This document shows positions 7,218 through 8,204 of a stretch of DNA of 8,204 bases, piece after piece (positions within the stretch are counted from its first letter, which is position 1; the number at the start of each line of letters is the position of its first letter). A program made the position numbers and the translations under genes. Source of the DNA: JAEUPI01 sp035499355 (GTDB taxonomy: Bacteria; Pseudomonadota; Gammaproteobacteria; Burkholderiales; Burkholderiaceae_C); the NCBI GenBank assembly GCA_035499355.1, contig DATJYZ010000012.1:1-8204 (forward strand), read 5' to 3'. Below the pieces are notes generated by a model. The model was not told the origin of the DNA. It saw only the letters and a program-made list of their open reading frames with translations, and searched no databases.

Positions 7218-7230
7218 TTAGGCAATCTAA
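7218..7230 (-). promoter_or_regulatory. Candidate MarR operator overlapping the marR promoter and start
   Basis: TTAG-GCAAT-CTAA, an inverted repeat with 4-bp arms and a 5-base centre, is conspicuously AT-rich for this region and ends one base before the marR GTG. MarR proteins commonly bind short AT-rich inverted repeats in their own promoters. Read on the - strand, TAGATT (7229-7224) could be a -10 element, placing the transcript start at or next to the GTG. I find no good -35. Operator function is inferred from position and symmetry only. Confidence 0.5.
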
Positions 7231-7232
7231 CA

Positions 7233-7247
7233 CGCCACCCCGTGGCG
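7233..7247. repeat. Inverted repeat CGCCAC-CCC-GTGGCG upstream of marR
   Basis: A perfect 6-bp inverted repeat with a 3-base loop, two bases beyond the putative operator and within the 114-bp gap between the DUF4337-like gene and marR. It may be a protein-binding site or an RNA hairpin ending transcription from the folA side. On the - strand it is followed by TGTTAGATT, only a weak T-rich run. Confidence 0.35.
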
Positions 7248-7283
7248 ACCCGTGAGGCAAACCCCGGGATTCGAGGTCTCGCG

Positions 7284-7314
7284 CCGCGGGACCGAGCGGG
7301 CACTCTCGCCGCGG
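7284..7314 (-). terminator. Stem-loop after the DUF4337-like gene, possible terminator of the folA unit
   Basis: CCGCGG occurs at 7284-7289 and 7309-7314, with CGAG (7293-7296) and CTCG (7305-7308) nested inside. This gives a 10-bp stem with a 3-base bulge and an 8-base loop. It lies 17 bases after the TGA of the upstream - strand gene, a suitable place for a terminator. No T-tract follows, so termination by this element alone is uncertain. The arms also sit in a 12-base direct repeat (7278-7289 and 7303-7314, 11 of 12 identical). Confidence 0.35.
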
Positions 7315-7331
7315 CCCCGATGGCGCGGGCG

Positions 7332-7910
7332 TCAGAGGTGCATCAACGCGGCGGCGCCGAGCGCCACCCCGATGCCGGCGACCCCGAACACGCCCCACTT
7401 GAGCCAGCTGCGCCGCGTCAACAGCGCGATCGCCGCCAGCGCGATCGAGATCTGCAGCGCGGTCGTCGCCTGGGCCCAGCGGTGATGCAGATGGATCTCG
7501 GCGTCGGACCTGGCATCCCAGTCCTTGGCCTCGGCCTCCAGCTTGTCGGCCGCGTCCTTGATCTCGGTCTTCTCCTTCTTGTAGCGCTCGACCTCGGCCT
7601 GGTACTGCGCCTTCTTGTCATCGGCGACGATCGCCACCGCCAGCTCCGAGAGGTTCTGCTTGCTGCTCTTGGCCTGGTAGTAGTTCCACTGGTTCGACGC
7701 CTCGGTCTTCTTGATCGCCGCGTTGTTCTTGTACAGCCCTGCGTTGGCCTGCGTGGCGCCGCCCATGTACGCGAACAGCGCGCCGATGGTCGCCAGGATC
7801 GCGGTGGTCACCGCGATGGTGCCCGAGAAGCTGTCCCTGTCACCGTGCTCGGCGGCATGCTCGAGCTCGTGGTCGTGCGGCCCGTGGACGTGAAAGCCGG
7901 CTCCAGACAT
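7332..7910 (-). CDS. DUF4337-like small membrane protein
   Basis: Function unknown; resembles the DUF4337 family of bacterial membrane proteins. It has 192 residues from the ATG at 7910. Residues 1-28 are His- and acid-rich (GFHVHGPHDHELEHAAEHGDRD). TM1 is about 30-50. The segment QANAGLYKNNAAIKKTEASNQWNYYQAKSSKQNLSE (about 54-89) matches the family's pattern of short helix, conserved WNYYQAKS-type motif and Lys-rich stretch. Residues about 98-132 are highly charged and probably coiled-coil. TM2 (about 149-165) and TM3 (about 168-190) close the protein. The start is secure: GAGGAGGG lies 6 bases upstream and overlaps the folA stop. The 12-bp gap makes co-transcription with folA likely, though a functional link to folate metabolism is not implied. 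The family name is from recall of the motif pattern, not a search. Confidence 0.85.
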   Translation of the reverse strand: MSGAGFHVHGPHDHELEHAAEHGDRDSFSGTIAVTTAILATIGALFAYMGGATQANAGLYKNNAAIKKTEASNQWNYYQAKSSKQNLSELAVAIVADDKKAQYQAEVERYKKEKTEIKDAADKLEAEAKDWDARSDAEIHLHHRWAQATTALQISIALAAIALLTRRSWLKWGVFGVAGIGVALGAAALMHL

Positions 7911-7916
7911 GCGAAT

Positions 7917-7924
7917 CCCTCCTC
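7917..7924 (-). promoter_or_regulatory. Ribosome binding site of the DUF4337-like gene, overlapping the folA stop
   Basis: GAGGAGGG on the - strand, the strongest Shine-Dalgarno sequence I found in the window, ends 6 bases before the ATG at 7910. Its first two bases are the last two of the folA TGA stop, so ribosomes finishing folA reach it directly. Confidence 0.8.
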
Positions 7925-8204
7925 AGTGCTTTCTGCGATAGGTGACGAAGTCGAACGCCACGCCGTTCTCGGCCGGCTGCGGCAGGCGGCTCTGCTCCTC
8001 GAACTGGCCGCGATCCCAGAACGGGAATTGTGTATCGCCAGCGACCTCGGTTTGCACCTCCGTGAGCTCGAGTGCGTCGGCCAGCGGCAATGCGTCGCGG
8101 TAGACCTGTGCGCCGCCGATCACGTAGACCTGCTTGCTCGGGCCGAGGCGCAGCTGCGCCAGGCGCAGCGCCGCCGGCACCGACGGCGCCGCCAGCGCGC
8201 CCTC
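7923..8204 (-). CDS. folA: Dihydrofolate reductase, C-terminal part (5' end outside window)
   Basis: NADPH-dependent reduction of dihydrofolate to tetrahydrofolate, needed for thymidylate, purine and methionine synthesis; target of trimethoprim. The frame runs from the right edge to the TGA at 7923-7925, giving 93 residues of a protein usually near 160. Visible motifs: VYVIGGAQVY (about 26-35), the conserved Gly-Gly NADPH-binding turn; LTEVQTEVAGDTQFP (about 47-61), matching the E. coli segment that carries Thr113; and the C-terminal strand FDFVTYRR. The Trp/Asp active-site region and the Met20 loop lie outside the window, so trimethoprim-resistance changes there cannot be judged. A GTG at 8180 is internal, not the start: the frame continues upstream with residues that fit the family. 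The downstream neighbour is the DUF4337-like gene, 12 bp away. Confidence 0.93.
   Translation of the reverse strand, partial: EGALAAPSVPAALRLAQLRLGPSKQVYVIGGAQVYRDALPLADALELTEVQTEVAGDTQFPFWDRGQFEEQSRLPQPAENGVAFDFVTYRRKH

Noticed and set aside
7262..7282. Resemblance to a tRNA T-arm (CTCGAATCCC on the - strand), as a possible tRNA remnant or attachment site
   Set aside because: The matching 5' arm of the T-stem, the acceptor stem and a CCA end are missing, and there is no integrase or other mobile gene nearby.
8178..8180. GTG at 8180 as the start of a short folA-like gene
   Set aside because: The frame is open to the window edge and the size and motifs show that this is the C-terminal part of an ordinary dihydrofolate reductase.

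Overview
The window is a GC-rich stretch of bacterial chromosome, most likely from a betaproteobacterium of the order Burkholderiales. The basis is the strong G/C preference at third codon positions, the NtrC-type C-terminus, and the grouping of ntrC, an xthA-type nuclease, an RND pump and folA. Genus is not determinable by eye. No mobile element, CRISPR array, rRNA or tRNA was found.

Layout, left to right. (1) The 3' part of ntrC (nitrogen regulator, + strand) enters from the left edge and ends at 545. (2) Everything else is on the - strand. A hypothetical protein of about 211 residues (579-1214) is convergent with ntrC, with a hairpin in the 33-bp gap. (3) A tight - strand cluster runs from 7217 down to 1412: a MarR-family regulator, a periplasmic adaptor (membrane fusion protein), an RND permease of the MdtB/MdtC-like HAE1 type, and exodeoxyribonuclease III. 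Gaps are 15 bp, a 4-bp ATGA overlap, and 50 bp. (4) Upstream of it on the same strand lies the 3' part of folA (dihydrofolate reductase, running off the right edge), followed 12 bp later by a small membrane protein of DUF4337 type whose ribosome binding site overlaps the folA stop codon.

How it works together. The MarR protein probably represses its own transcription unit. An AT-rich inverted repeat (TTAG-N5-CTAA) abuts its GTG start codon and is the best operator candidate in the window. The adaptor and permease would form the inner-membrane and periplasmic parts of a proton-driven tripartite drug efflux pump. No outer-membrane channel gene is present, so one would have to be supplied from elsewhere. 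The DNA repair nuclease just downstream may be read through from the pump genes.

This is mostly a conserved housekeeping and efflux region. I see no clear novel system. The most noteworthy items are the possible leaderless, operator-overlapped marR start, the pump-nuclease linkage with a hairpin directly at the xthA start codon, a low-complexity insertion in the adaptor, and a 10-residue tandem repeat in the hypothetical protein.
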